From the NCBI GenBank assembly GCA_006538405.1, contig BJKQ01000003.1, forward strand, positions 1,116,001-1,180,000: a DNA stretch of 64,000 nt, read 5' to 3'. The notes under the pieces are model-generated. The model was given only the letters and a program-made list of their open reading frames with translations. It was not told the DNA's origin and searched no databases. Below, piece by piece: positions 1-11,624 of the stretch. Source of the DNA: Hansfordia pulvinata (Eukaryota; Ascomycota; Sordariomycetes; Xylariales). Positions within the stretch are counted from its first letter, which is position 1. Each line of letters starts with the position of its first letter. The position numbers and the translations under genes are program-made.

Positions 1-429
1 AAGTCACATGCATTTGGAATTTCCAGATGAAAAGTAGTAGATCATCTTCACTTTAGCTATATAAGTGTACAGATTGATACCAAAAATTCCGGGAGAGAGC
101 TCTTCCTCTGAGTGTTGTACATTGTTGAGCTGACCTGATCAAAAGTTTCAACAGGAGGCTTCGCGCTGCACTGCAGGAGGCACAGCAAAGACGTGCTCGC
201 CCCTCGACTCATTCCCGGGGGAGAAGAAACTGTAGCCATTTCGACCAGCAACAACCATCCCGCTGTGTGCCCATCCTCTCGGCCCCTGTCATCTAACAAA
301 GCCAGATCGTCTTGCTCGCCCCGGGACTAGGCAGAGAGTAGTGCCCTGCTGTCAGTGCGCATACCAAGTCTTGCGGTTGACGTGACCGCACCTCGAGCGT
401 CGCTCTTCCCCCGCCCTCCCCGTCCCAGA

Positions 430-675
430 TCATCGAGGCTGGAAGTGCCTGGGCGGCGCCGGGAGGACGTACGACGGACCCGGACCAGGCCAACCGGCCA
501 CACGGCCCACGCACTGCAGAGGCTGCGGCGGCGGCAGCCCGACGATGGCGGTCGCCAGCGGAGGCGGTCCCACGTACGGCCTCATGGGCCGGATGGCAAC
601 GGGGACCACCGGTACCGGTGCCAGCGGCCCGGGAACGACAACGCCCTGCGGGGTGTACGTGTAGGCAACGAACAT
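430..675 (-). CDS. doubtful small Pro/Val-rich ORF
   Basis: An ATG-started frame of 81 residues, rich in Pro, Val, Gly and Ala, with runs such as VPGPLAPVPVVPVA. There is no recognisable domain, signal peptide or catalytic motif. The frame stays open upstream of the ATG without another ATG, and that upstream part looks like a leader. The opposite strand is also open over most of the interval, as expected from GC-rich sequence, so this may be chance. It is listed because the amino-acid composition is biased in a protein-like way. Function unknown. Confidence 0.25.
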   Translation of the reverse strand: MFVAYTYTPQGVVVPGPLAPVPVVPVAIRPMRPYVGPPPLATAIVGLPPPQPLQCVGRVAGWPGPGPSYVLPAPPRHFQPR

Positions 676-1355
676 GGCTGGTGCAGGCAGGTGGTAGGGG
701 CTGGGGCGGTGGTTGCGCTGATGGTTGTCAAGTATTGAAACGATGTCGAAGAGGGTAGACCGGGGCTTGGTCTTGGTGGCCTCTGGTGGCCTGCAGACGC
801 CTCTTGGCAAGAGGGTTGAGTATACTATGTGGCGTTGGAGCTGCACTGCGCGAACCTCGGCTTGTTGAGCTGTGCAGAGGGCCTTGGACTCGCGATCAAG
901 CCCGAGAGGCTCCAAGATGGCAGTGGCGGCGACGGTGGTGCCTTAAATAAGCCCTCGCTCAGAGGAGGGGGCGTTGGCACATGGCCGCGGCCATGAATCG
1001 ATTCGCTGACGGATGAGTGTTGACAGTATGACCAATGCAGGTTGCCGAGGACGCGCCACGAACGAAGGCGGGCGGGTCGTCGGGAAGAGCGTCACGAGGT
1101 TATCGGATAGAGACATGTCACACAATGGGTTGGAGAGACCACTGCGGCTGTACCGCGTGGTGAGTCAGAGTATGTTCGCAGAGGGATGTTGTGGCATTAT
1201 CATAGAAGCAGAACAGCTTTGACAGCACATAAACTTCATCAATTCGTTTAGTTGCCTGCCGGTGAAGAACCCTGCCGTAATAACTCCATGTGCCAAAACA
1301 GAACCTATGCCCCGAAATACAGACGTCCCATTTTTGCTTTTTGGTATCAAGTCGC
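676..1355. other. intergenic, upstream of small ORF and downstream of RPL5
   Basis: No supportable gene. It holds the presumed 3' UTR of the ribosomal protein gene next to 1356 and a possible leader for the small ORF ending at 675. A TGAGTCA heptamer sits at 1161-1167, but it lies 3' of RPL5 and has no obvious target. Bases 1-429 are likewise without a supportable gene. Confidence 0.5.
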
Positions 1356-2498
1356 TTATTGCTCCTTGAGCTCCGCAATCTTCTTCTGGATTCTCTCCTC
1401 CTTCTCGGCCTTGGTGGACTTGGGGGTCTTGAACTTCTTGGACTCGGCCTTCCACTGCTCCTTGGTCTTCTTGGAGCCAGCGTCGTCGTCCTTCTTGAAG
1501 GGGTCCTCGCGGATGGCGGCGTGGGCCTCGGCGTACATCTCCTCGAGGCCGTCAGCCTCCAGGTCGTCGTCCAGGTACTGCTGGAACTGGGACTTGTAGC
1601 GCTCCTCGTCGTCGTCGGCGAGGGTCTCCATGTACTCAGCGACGTGGCCACCGAAGATGTACTTCTTCAGGGTCTCGGCGTCGAGCTCCTCGGACTCCAT
1701 GTCGAAGCCGGGGAAGCGGTTCTCGGAGTGGGGGATGAAGATACCGCCGTCGGAGGCACCCTTGAGGGCACCGAAGATGCGGGCACCGGTGGAGGTGCGG
1801 GCAAGACCAACGTCGAGGAAGGCCTTGAAGGGGCGGCGCTCCTCGCCATCGTGCTCGGCGGCCTCGGTCAGAGTGTACTCGCCATCAGCCTCCTCGACAC
1901 CCTTGAATGTCTCGTCAAGGCCGAGCTTCTTGAGGGCGCGGCGGGCGATCAGAAGACCAGTGGCGTAGGCAGCGGACCAGTTGGTGAGACCGTGCTCAAT
2001 GCCGTACTTCTTGAGCTCGTGGGCGTAGGCGGCGCAGAAGACCTTGTCGCCGGAGATCTCGGCGGTGACCAGCTGCAGGATGATGTCGCGGTTGGTGAAG
2101 CGGACGACCAGGCGGTACTTGGGCGAGTTGTACTTGTTCTTGGCCTGGGTGATGAGGCGCTTACGGGCGTAGTAGTCGGTCTTGCCTTCTCTTCTGCGGC
2201 GGTACTTGGTTTGGTAGCGGCTGCGAGCGGCGCATTAGTAACTGTGCGGCGCTGTGGAGGCTGCGAGCAAGCGACTGAAGGAATCGAGACTTACCTGAAG
2301 TAAGCGCTGCTCTTGACCGTCTTGTGGAACGACTATCATGGCAGGCTTAGAGTCAGCAATTTGCGCTTCAGAAATTTTGTGCCAAACATCTTCCGAAGCA
2401 TCTTGCGGTGACTCTGGCACGGTTTGGTAGGTTCTGCGACAGCAAAAGCGCCATTTCGGGCGATGCAGGCAGGGAGAGGCCGGTGGTCAACTCACCAT
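1356..2498 (-). CDS. rpl5: 60S ribosomal protein L5 (uL18)
   Basis: Structural protein of the large ribosomal subunit that binds 5S rRNA. Exons in transcript order: 2498-2496 (the ATG alone), 2332-2295 and 2220-1356. They sum to 906 nt, 301 residues, the usual eukaryotic L5 length. The start reads MSFHKTVKSSAYFSRYQTKY. The 5S-binding part contains TDYYARKRLITQAKNKYNSP and RLVVRFTNRDIILQ. The acidic then lysine-rich C-terminus (KAEKEERIQKKIAELKEQ) is typical of fungal L5. Intron 1 starts GTGAGT directly after the initiator ATG; intron 2 ends CGCAG. Putting introns at the extreme 5' end is common in fungal ribosomal protein genes. It is transcribed divergently from the HAD hydrolase at 3165. 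Confidence 0.97.
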
Positions 2499-3164
2499 CT
2501 TGGCGGTATTGGCTGATGGGCGGCGTGATCAGCTGGTTGGCGGTGGGTGTGAGGTGGGATGTGGTGAGGTTCGTGAGAGTAATTAAGTCCGCAAGAGGCA
2601 CCAATTTGAATTTCTGTGGGCGAAAATTCGCCTATCCACTATGGCTGGCCGCGATACGGTGGGTGGTGGGGTACGAGTGGCATGACCCAGAGCAGCAACT
2701 TTGGTCGGGGACGAGGGCACCTGACAAAGGTGGTCCAAGCTCATAACTGCACTAGCATGTACTCATGTACCTTCTGGCTCACTGCATGTAGGTTTGAAGG
2801 ACCAGTTAGCTGCCAGCTGGGATGCAGCTGGCAGCTGCACATAGTTCGTGCTCGTACATGGGGCGGCACGAAGGCGGCTAAAGGCACCTTGGAACTGGAG
2901 CACATCGGTCCAGCGGGTCAGTCCGGATCCCATCTGGGGTCAGCCGGCGCTTGCCAATTGGAGAAATAAGCCGAGGCTTGTCTGCGGATCGTCGCTTAAC
3001 CACGGAGCCCGAGGCCTGCCTCAAAGTGACGTGAACTGGGAGACTTTATGCAGATGATCAGATAGACCATCTTCCAACTCGACTTCTCCCGCCCTGGTGC
3101 TGTAGCATTCTCCATCCCTGCTTCCAACTCAAAGAGGCTCAAGTTGTGCCTCCATCGGCTCGCT
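2499..3164. promoter_or_regulatory. divergent promoter region RPL5 / HAD hydrolase
   Basis: Shared upstream region of 666 bp between two divergent genes. The most distinct element is the perfect 12-bp inverted repeat at 2808-2836, listed separately. No coding frame here is credible. Confidence 0.5.
2808..2836. repeat. perfect 12-bp inverted repeat, 5-nt loop
   Basis: Left arm AGCTGCCAGCTG (2808-2819), spacer GGATG, right arm CAGCTGGCAGCT (2825-2836). The arms match perfectly and each arm itself contains CAGCTG. It lies in the divergent promoter, about 330 bp from both start codons. It could be an extended protein-binding palindrome or a cruciform-forming site; function is unknown. Confidence 0.8.
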
Positions 3165-4147
3165 ATGGCAACACAAAAGCAACCAAAGGTTCTGCTGTTT
3201 GATATTGGCGGTGTCTGTGTAAGTCATTAGTCGAATACTTGTACAGCTGCGTTTCCATGTACTCTTACGATCCTGGTTTCCGGAGTGTCCCAGGAGTTGG
3301 GGTTGCCTGTTTGTGTCCATTTGCTAACCCACAGGCGCCCAAGGTTATCTCCCCCATGCAAGCCATCCTTGACTATGAACTTGGCCTTGGTATACCTCCT
3401 GGGTGGGTCAACTACTCGATCTCCAAGACAAAGCCAGACGGCTTCTTCCATCGTCTCGAGAGGGGTGATATCAAGATGAACGATGCGTTCTATGCTGGTT
3501 TCAACCGAGACCTCCACTGCCCCCGGAGGTGGGAGGCTTTCTACGATGCCCAGCGTGTCAAGAACCCAGCTTTGCCCAGAGATCTGCCTCCGTTGCCCAA
3601 GATGGACGGCAAGTGGCTCTTCAATGAGATGATGAATCGGTCCACCACACCTGACCCCTGGATGTATCCGGCTCTTCGGAAGCTGAAGGAAAGCAATCGG
3701 TTTGTCCTGGCTGCTGTCAGTAACACCGTCATCTTCCCCCCTGGTCACCCGCTCTATCGGTCCAATTTCTTTGATGATCCGATCCGAAGTGTCTTCGACG
3801 TCTTCGTTTCTTCGGCCCACGTCGGCCTTAGGAAACCTGACCCTCGAATGTACCATCATACCTTGGACGAGGTGAACAAGTATGCTCGGACGCACGCCGA
3901 CACGGACAAGGGAAGGGCTTTGGGCTTGTCTGATGGTGTTGAAGCAGACGAGATCGTTTTCCTCGACGACATTGGCGAGAACTTGAAAGGTGGCAAGAAC
4001 ATTGGTTTCAATACCATCAAGGTTCCTCTGGGAAAAGCGTTCGAGGCTGTTGACCAGCTCGAGACTATCACTGGGCTCAAGTTGGCTGGTGCCCATCCTC
4101 GTATACCGCTTCAACCAGAGCCCAGCCGACCGAGACCTAAGATTTGA
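3165..4147 (+). CDS. HAD-superfamily hydrolase (epoxide-hydrolase-N/ACAD10-like)
   Basis: Exons 3165-3218 and 3335-4147 give 288 residues. The start ATG lies just before the intron, and the first exon ends inside HAD motif I (LLFDIGGVC; nucleophile Asp in DIGG). Motif II is AAVSNT around residue 140. Motif III is the Lys in LRKPDPRMY near residue 180. Motif IV is IVFLDDIGEN near residue 225. The usual second Asp of motif I (DxD) is Gly, as in the FDxGGV subgroup related to ACAD10 and the N-terminal phosphatase domain of soluble epoxide hydrolase. It is probably a soluble phosphatase or hydrolase; the substrate cannot be read from sequence. No targeting signal is seen. Confidence 0.9.
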
Positions 4148-4543
4148 ACATCGCAGTCCCTTTGCTAGACCAATCACACAGCAAAACCCAGCTCATCAGC
4201 TCACCAATGGAGGAATCCGAATAAGTGCATTGAATTGAAGACCCTTTGCTCGTGGGCAAGAAACAAGGACGCCATAGAAATGCATAACCCGAAAAACACC
4301 GTGTACAAAACCAACCAATTGTCCATACCCAGCGCCGATTTCCATCACGTGAAGTCGGGAAGCAAACCCGCCACAATTAGGCCCAAACTCCGCTCTTGCC
4401 TCAGATCTCCATAGAAGACCCGACGGAAAACAATAATCCTGCCAAGCTCCTAGAATAACGCTGCGTGCAATGGCGTCCATCTTGTACTCGTACTACAGAT
4501 ACAAAAGCAAAGCAAAACGCCAGATAGACAGCCGAAGCAATGA

Positions 4544-6697
4544 TCATGCAAGGAAACTCGCACCAACGCCTCTGCGGTCTTTCTTGAGGGGCGAGAAGGA
4601 AGCCGAGCCTGCAAAAGCATTCCTATTGCCAATCAACGGTGTCTTCCCAATGTTGCGCTTGGCACTCAAAGGACCCTTCCCCTTGGTGGCTGTTCTCGGA
4701 ACACCCTCGTCTTCTTCGTCAAACAAGGTACTCGTCTTGTTCATGCCAAGATTCCGCTTGCGTTTCTTGGGCTGCTCGTCGTCCTTCATAAAAGACGATA
4801 AGCTATCCAGACTTTGCGGTGCTGCCTTGGTGACGACTTTGGCAACAGGCACCTCCACCTCGGGCGCGGGCTCCTCAACGGCTGACTTGGGTTTGCGCTT
4901 TGGTTGGTGAGAGGGTTCTATCGAGGTCTCGCGAGCAGGAACAGCATCACGCTGCACTTTGCTCATATCGTCGCCTTTGGGTTTTGCCGAGATCTTTTTG
5001 CTCGCTGGCTGAGCATTCTTCTTGGCAGATGCAGCTTCGGCCAGAGCCTTCTTAGGACGACCGCGTTTCGGCTTCTGCTCTTCATCGTTCGTTTCGGTGC
5101 TATCCAGCGCATTTTCTGTTGGAGGCTCTGTCGTGAGTTCCACCTCTTCCGCAGGTCTGGAGCCAAGAATCGAGTCTTCCAACAGATCATCCTCGTCTGC
5201 TGCCTCAAGATCTCCGCTGGTCCTGGATCGATTCAGGAAGGGCGTAATGGAAAAGGTGGACTTCTCGACAGGAGCAGTCTTTTCGACGGGTTGTTTCTTG
5301 GAGGGGCGCCGTGCCTTGTTGCTGTCTGCACTCGGCGTTGCAATCTCGATGTTGGAGAAGTCGTCCATTGCCAGGTCCTGGGCCTTTCTCTTACGGGCAG
5401 GTGCAGGCGCTTTGGTGGCGATCTTGGTCGTGTTCGCGATGTCAGGAGCCGTCTGCGACGGGGCGCGCGGCTGTTGACTGTTCCTGGAGGCAGCCTGGCT
5501 CTGCTTCAGCTGATCCATGGTCTCCTGAAGCTTGGCCTCGGCCTTGTCAAGTCTCCTCTGAAGTTGAGCGTTCTGCGCCTCGCTTTCAGACACGGCCGCT
5601 TGGCTCTCTTTGCCTGATTTTTTCGCCTCTGCTATTTGCATCTTGAAGCTCTTCTGTGCCTCGGCCAGTTGGGATCTCAGCTCCTGCTCAGCGTCACTCG
5701 CGCTGTTTTTCTGTGTGTTTTTGTGTTCACGCCGGGCCTCCTGGAGTTCCTCATCAAGCCGGTCCCTTTCCTCATTTGCTTCGCGAAGTTGTGTCTGAGT
5801 GTCCTGGAGCTTCTTGAGCAATTCGGTCTCCAATTCTCTGCTAGTATCCTGCTGTTTCAAGGAATACTCGCGAGTTCGTTTTTCCTGCTCGAGCCGGTCC
5901 TCGAGCCGCTCACGCTCTGTCGTTTCGGCGTTCAGACTTCTCTCGACCTCGCGGAGCTTCTTCCGAAGCTCATCTTCCACGCGGTCATTGCTTTCGCGAC
6001 TCTGCATGGCTCTTTTGGCAGCTTTCTTCTCCTTTGCGAGTTCCATCTCGAGAGTGCTGACCTGTTGCTCGAGAGCCAGCTTATCGGAGAGTGTGGACTG
6101 GTGCTGGCTCACCTGGGAGCGCAGGTGGTCCATTTCGGGTTTCAGAGCCGCCAGCTCGGTGGACAGGGCTAGCTTTTCTGAAAGGAGGCTGGCGGATTGG
6201 TTGGAGGAGTTCGTCATTGCCTGGAGCTCGGCCTAGAACAATAAACATTAACACTAGGCCTCCGCGGTGATGTGGAAAAAGACTACCTTTAGGTCAGAGT
6301 ATTCGCGCTCGTGTTGTCGCAGTTTCTCTTGGTGAGCACGAGCATCACCATCTCGCGCATCGATCTCGGTTGTAAGTCCGTGGCACTGGGTCTCGAGCCT
6401 GTCGGCCTTGTGGGCTGTATCCTCGACTTGATTGCGAAGGGTGGTATTGTCGTCACGCAGAAGCAAAATGCGCGTCCTCAGTCGGCGCATGTCTTCGTCC
6501 TTGACGAGGAGCTCTGTGGTGCTGCCGTCCTCTTGATACTTCAACTCTAGAGTCTGTAGCAGCTCGGCTCTCTGCGGAGGGACGGGTCAGTTCTTGATAG
6601 GCCCAGGCATCGCTTCGAGTCGTGCATTGCTCACCTCTTGGATATCCATGGCGTGCGAGTCCTCGGCCGCGTGAGAGGCCTTGATGGCTTTACCCAT
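4544..6697 (-). CDS. long coiled-coil protein with AT-hook and basic C-terminus
   Basis: Exons 6697-6635, 6571-6287 and 6232-4544, all phase 0, give 678 residues. About residues 25-350 are nearly uninterrupted coiled coil (heptads rich in Glu, Lys, Arg, Gln and Leu). A low-complexity basic and acidic half follows, with an AT-hook-like KPKRGRPKKA, several KRK/KKRKRN nuclear-localisation clusters, and a conserved-looking end SFSPLKKDRRGVGASFLA. I do not recognise the family. The architecture suits a nuclear or spindle/kinetochore-associated structural protein, but that is inference. It is divergent from OST3. Confidence 0.8.
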
Positions 6698-7363
6698 GGT
6701 GAGCGAGGGCGGGGCGCGTTGTGTCGTGGGCGAGAAGAGGCTTGTCAGACGGGCGCGGGCTGACAAAACAACAACATGAGCCAATATCACCAGACTCTCG
6801 TCACTGACTGGGGATAGGCCAGAAAGAAAGGGGAAGGGCAAGCAGGTCGCGGGCGCGATGTTGAAGTGGGTATGTGCGCAGAAGAGGCGGGGATGCAGTC
6901 GCGCCCTGCCAGGTCTGCAGAATACGTGCGTGTGTCCAACGGGATGACAGCGGCAGGAGCGTTTGGCTGGCCGCGTCTGAGACGCAATCAACAAAGTGCC
7001 AGAAGGGGCTAGTGCAGGCGCAGAGTACGAGCACAAGGTTCAGGAAAGTCTAATCCCATCATGGCTAGCCCGTGGGGCCGTTGGCCGACGGCGGGCCATG
7101 CACATAAGCAGTTGTATGCGTGTGGACAGCTCCAGCGTGCCCAGATGACGCCCGTGTACCCTCTCCGCGCAAACTACCCAGCAGGATACCTCCGGAATCA
7201 ACCACGTCCCCAATTGAGCTGGACGCGCACACGTAGCCCGTCTACGTACCTCTAAGGACATCTGGTGCTCTCCATCAGAGCTTCGTCTGCAACCTCACCA
7301 TCGCCACCGACGTCCCCTGTTGTCTGTCGCTACCGCCCGACACAGAAAAAGCCTCCCTTCACA
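6698..7363. promoter_or_regulatory. divergent promoter region coiled-coil gene / OST3
   Basis: Shared 666-bp upstream region with no credible coding frame. The OST3 side carries the UPRE-like heptamer listed at 7133. Confidence 0.45.
7133..7139 (+). promoter_or_regulatory. UPRE-like core CAGCGTG
   Basis: CAGCGTG, the core of the Hac1 unfolded-protein-response element, lies 225 bp before the OST3 start codon. Oligosaccharyltransferase subunits are known UPR targets, so the context fits. A 7-mer alone is weak evidence. Confidence 0.35.
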
Positions 7364-8561
7364 ATGCGTTGGCTCACGGCTCTCGTCTCTCTGGCCGCCG
7401 TCCTGCCTTTTGGTGCCTCGGCCGCTGGCAAGGCCGCTAAATCGAAGGCCAAGGCCTTCGACGAGTTCCACCCAAAGGCTCTCACCTCTTCGCCACTCAA
7501 GCTCAACGACGCCTCCTACAAGAAGCTCACTGCCGCCCCTCGCGATCATGCTACGGCCGTTCTTCTGACGGCCCTCGACTCCCGCTTTGGCTGCCACTTG
7601 TGCCATGACTTCCAGCCTGAGTGGGACGTTCTCGGCAAGAGCTGGGCTCGCGGCGACAAGGCTGGCGACTCTCGTTTGATACTGGCAACTCTCGACTTTG
7701 CCGACGGCAGGGACACCTTCATGTCGGTAGGTCTTTTGCTCGATGAACGATTTGGTCCCGTTTCCATTCAATTTGATAGCTAACGTATCGATGTCATCTC
7801 CAGCTCGGTCTTCAAACCGCCCCCGTCCTCCTACTGTTCCTCCCCACCGAGGGCCCCCATGCCGTCACCACCGTCGACCCCATTCGCTACGACTTTACTT
7901 CCGGGTGTGTATCCCCTTCCTCGCCGTTAGACTTGCTTGTTCTGTTTGCTAATCGCACCGAGCAGCCCCTCCGCTGAGCTGGTTCGTAACTGGCTTGTCC
8001 GCCAACTCCCCGATCGCCCCCACCCCGAAATCTACCGTCCCATCAACTGGTTTGCCTGGGGCGTCACCGCCATCATTGGTCTTGCAATTGCTGGCGCTAT
8101 CGCCAAACTTTGGCCCTATGTGTTGCCTGTTCTGCAGAGCCGCAACGCATGGGCTGCTATAAGCCTGCTCGGTATTCTTCTCTTCACCAGCGGCCACATG
8201 TTCAATCAGATTCGCAAGGCGCCCTACGTCGCCGCCGATGGCCGCGGCGGCGTCGCCTATTTTGCGCCCGGCTTCCAGAACCAGTATGGTCTCGAGACTC
8301 AGATCATCGCGTTCCTCTGTAAGTCTTCACCGTCTAGTCGCTTGGTGATTTCTGAACCTGACATGACCTTGCCTAGATGGTCTACTGGCCTTTGCGACGA
8401 TCTCTCTGGCCGTCAAGGCTCCTCGCGAGAAGAACCCCAAGGTTCAGCACGTCATGGTGATTGCCTGGGGAGCTGTTCTGTTCCTCGTCTACAGCTTCCT
8501 TTTGCTCCTGTTCAGAGGCAAGAACGGCGGATACCCCTTCAAGCTGCCGCCTTTCGTATAA
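7364..8561 (+). CDS. ost3: oligosaccharyltransferase subunit Ost3/Ost6 (N33/TUSC3 family)
   Basis: Subunit of the ER oligosaccharyltransferase; its lumenal thioredoxin-like domain with a CxxC holds substrate cysteines during N-glycosylation. Exons 7364-7726, 7804-7904, 7966-8318 and 8377-8561 give 333 residues. The signal peptide is MRWLTALVSLAAVLPFGASA. The redox motif CHLC sits in SRFGCHLCHDFQPEW near residue 77. The C-terminal half has four membrane spans (WFAWGVTAIIGLAIAGAIA, AWAAISLLGILLFTSGHMF and two more after the last intron), the usual Ost3 topology. The length matches the family. Confidence 0.96.
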
Positions 8562-10102
8562 GGATTTGGCCAACCAAATATCCACAGAGCAGCACAGCCC
8601 AGCATAGAATAGACTGCAGAGGAGTCGCGAACATGAACGCCCCCTGCCATGAATGTGCTGATTCTGCCACTCTCTGGGGTGGCTGACTTGATGTCGGAGT
8701 CCACCTGGAGAGGGTACCCACGTGCCCCTGGGACCGACACTCGCCAGGCTGGCTTGCATTGCACAAGGATAGAAACTTCGCTTGCGGAACCCGCGGAGAC
8801 GCTCCCGTGGCTGTACATATTGCGCGATTGATGGGAACTTCTGAACCTGGTCAAAACAAAGATCAGTGCGAGACAAATTTACGAATTGGAAGAAGAGAAA
8901 CATGTGATTTGGCCTTGTTTGGCCGTGCAAGCTGTTTAGTCACTGAGAAGGACCGGCGTCCCGAGCAAGCAACAGGTGTGAGAGGTTCCAGGCCTTGCTA
9001 GCAAGCGGTGCCATTCCGGCTCTGAAGCCGACAGACCAACGCTCCATACCAAGCGAGTGTCAGTTGCTCACCTGCCTATTTCTGGACAACGGTGCCACGC
9101 TACCACTGCGTCCAAGTCTGACACGGATCTCGGGCATGGTTCTTCCGCTTTCCGGAATGGGACGCGCAGAGCTCCCCTCCTCACCACATTGGGGCAAAGA
9201 TGCAATTGTCTTCTAGGCGTCTACTGTAAACACTCCGTTGATGTTCACAACCACTGAGTTTTCGGGTTCATGGCCGCGCCGCCCGCTTCTGGGACGGGCG
9301 TCTGATCTGGGAAGCGGGCCGTATTCCGCAAACTTGTTCGTCGAGGGGCCAGCTCTTCCAGCTCTTCAGGGACTAAAGGTGGATGTCACCCTGGCGGCCC
9401 ATGCGAGTTTCTTGCGCCTTGCCAGCGCCAGAGATACTATGCAGGAACGAGTCGACATGATAGGCGTCAAGGCCACCTCCGAAATGCAAGGAACCACCAG
9501 CGATCCAGGCTACGACAGAAGACATGGAGGCAGGATTGGGGGTTATCGCAGGACATCCACTGACAGAGAGTGTTGCAGGTGGCCTATCCCTCTGCATATG
9601 ATCAAGTTTGCTCGTCTTGGGCTGATTTTCAGGAGAACAAACGAGGACAAGATGAAAGCCCAGCCCCGGTAGAGGCTCGCTTAGCTGACTGCCTACTCAA
9701 GGTGGTTATACTAACTTGGTCGGATGTTGGGGCCGTCTGCCCTAACACTTGGCCTTGCAAGCCCACGGGCGCCGAGCATCCCTTTCCAGAACCGCGGAGG
9801 GGCTGGCTTCAAAGTGCTTATTATCTGGTCTCTACACTCAACGGAGCTACGGAGCCAAGACGGCTGAATCTGGGCTCGGCGGCCCTGTGTTCCTGGCTGC
9901 CCGTGAGCTCCTCTTCCAAGGCCAGGAGACTTTCCACCTCTGTCATCTAAGGCTTGAGCAGTTTTCCGAGAGGCAAAGCAGGTATAAAACCTCGATGCCG
10001 TTCCGTGCAATTACGACTTTGATCAGCCACAGCCCAACCGTTCTCTAAGACGCGATCCTCAGCACGCAGATTTGATCCCTTAGCTCACAGATTCCGGACA
10101 CG
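8562..10102. other. 1.5-kb intergenic region, OST3 to cellulase
   Basis: No supportable gene; open frames are short and overlap on both strands. The distal part is the promoter of the GH6 gene, with a TATA box at 9983. Confidence 0.5.
9983..9989 (+). promoter_or_regulatory. TATA box of GH6 cellulase gene
   Basis: TATAAAA lies 114 bp before the start codon, at a spacing usual for strongly inducible secreted-enzyme genes in filamentous fungi. A single GCGGAG upstream (about 9793) fits the CreA consensus SYGGRG; one copy is not strong support for CreA control. Confidence 0.6.
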
Positions 10103-11624
10103 ATGAAGGTGACTTACGCTTCCCTGGCAGCCTGCGCCGCTGCCGCCGTCGTCTCGGCCGCGCCGGCCGAGCAGGTCCACGCCAAGTATGCCCGGCAGAG
10201 CTCCCAGGCGTGCTCGTCCGCCGTCAGCCTGGACGCCTCGACCAACGTCTTCGCGTCGCACGCGCTGCACGCCAACGTCTTCTACCGCCGCGAGGTCGAG
10301 GCCGCCGTGGCCAACCTGTCGGACCCGTCGCTGGCCACCGCCGCCGCCAAGGTCGCCGATGTGGGCAGCTTCCTGTGGCTCGACAGCATCGAGAATATCT
10401 CCAAGTTCAACGACGCCGTCGCCGACCTGCCCTGCGACGACATCCTGGGCCTCGTCATCTACGACCTGCCCGGGCGCGACTGCAACGCCAAGGCGTCCAA
10501 CGGCGAGCTTGCCACCGGCGAGCTGTCCCGCTACAAGACGGAATACATTGATGGTGAGTCTTCTTCCCCCCTTCTCTCTTTGACACATATACACACACTC
10601 TCTCCCTCTTCCTCTCTCTCGTCCCCCCCCTCTCTCTCTCTGTCTTCTTTCCCATCGCGCAAACTTGGCTAACACAAGCACCCCTCTTCTCCCCGCCCGC
10701 CCCGCAACAGTCATCGTGGACCTGCTCAAGGCGAACCCCAACTCGGCGTTCGCGCTCATCATCGAGCCTGACTCGCTCCCCAACCTGGTGACCAACGCGA
10801 ACGTGGCCGCCTGCGCCGCCGCCGCCTCGGAGTACCGCGAGGGCGTGCAGTACGCCCTGTCGAGCCTCAACCTGCCCAACGTCGTCATGTACATCGACGC
10901 CGGCCACGGCGGCTGGCTGGGCTGGGACGCCAACCTGCAGCCGGGCGCCGCCGAGCTGGCCGCCGCCTACAAGGGCGCCGGCAGCCCGTCGCAGCTCCGC
11001 GGCTTCTCGACCAACATTGCCGGGTGGAACTCGTGGTGAGTACCTGGACATCTGCGTCTCCCCCCCCCTCTTTTTTTTTCTTTTTTCTGGTATCCCACTA
11101 AGCCCTTTCCCCCACCCCCTTTCCGAACTTGGTGTTCTCGAACACACATCTTGAAGAAAGGTCTTGACTGACGCTGTTCAACCTCGCCTCTTTGAAAAAA
11201 CAGGGACCTGACGCCGGGAGAGTTCGCCTCGGACCCGGACGGGCAGTACAACAAGTGCCAGAACGAGGAGATCTACGTGTCGACGTTCGGCGCGGCGCTG
11301 GCCTCGGCGGGCATGCCGAACCACGCCATCGTGGACACGGGCCGCAACGCCGTGCAGGGCCTGCGGGAGGAGTGGGGCCACTGGTGCAACGTCAACGGCG
11401 CCGGCTTCGGCGTGCGGCCCACGGCCGACACGGGCAGCGCGCTCGCCGACGCCTTCGTCTGGGGCAAGCCGGGCGGCGAGTCCGACGGCACCAGCGACAC
11501 GTCGGCGGCCCGCTACGACTCGTTCTGCGGCCTGCCCGACGCCTACAAGCCCTCGCCCGAGGCCGGCGAGTGGAACCAGCCCTACTTTGAGATGCTACTC
11601 AAGAACGCCAAGCCCGCGTTTTAG
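10103..11624 (+). CDS. cel6: GH6 cellobiohydrolase-like cellulase without CBM
   Basis: Secreted inverting glycoside hydrolase acting on beta-1,4-glucan. Exons 10103-10553, 10711-11035 and 11204-11624 give 398 residues. Signal peptide MKVTYASLAACAAAAVVSAA. There is no CBM1 or Ser/Thr/Pro linker, so this is a catalytic-domain-only member. The site around YDLPGRDC keeps the second Asp (equivalent to the pKa-modulating Asp175 of Trichoderma Cel6A), while the first Asp of the usual DRD is Gly. The acid Asp is in IIEPDSLPN. The regions that form the two active-site loops (after ASNGE and around FVWGKPGGESDGTSD) are present, which favours a cellobiohydrolase over an endoglucanase. Introns are pyrimidine-rich. 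Confidence 0.95.

Noticed and set aside
1290..2303. Leu/Val/Gly-rich 337-residue frame on the plus strand
   Set aside because: It is the antisense shadow of the ribosomal protein L5 exon.
8937..10050. Several frames of 70-144 residues upstream of the cellulase
   Set aside because: None has a plausible start context, domain or splice pattern; frames on both strands overlap.
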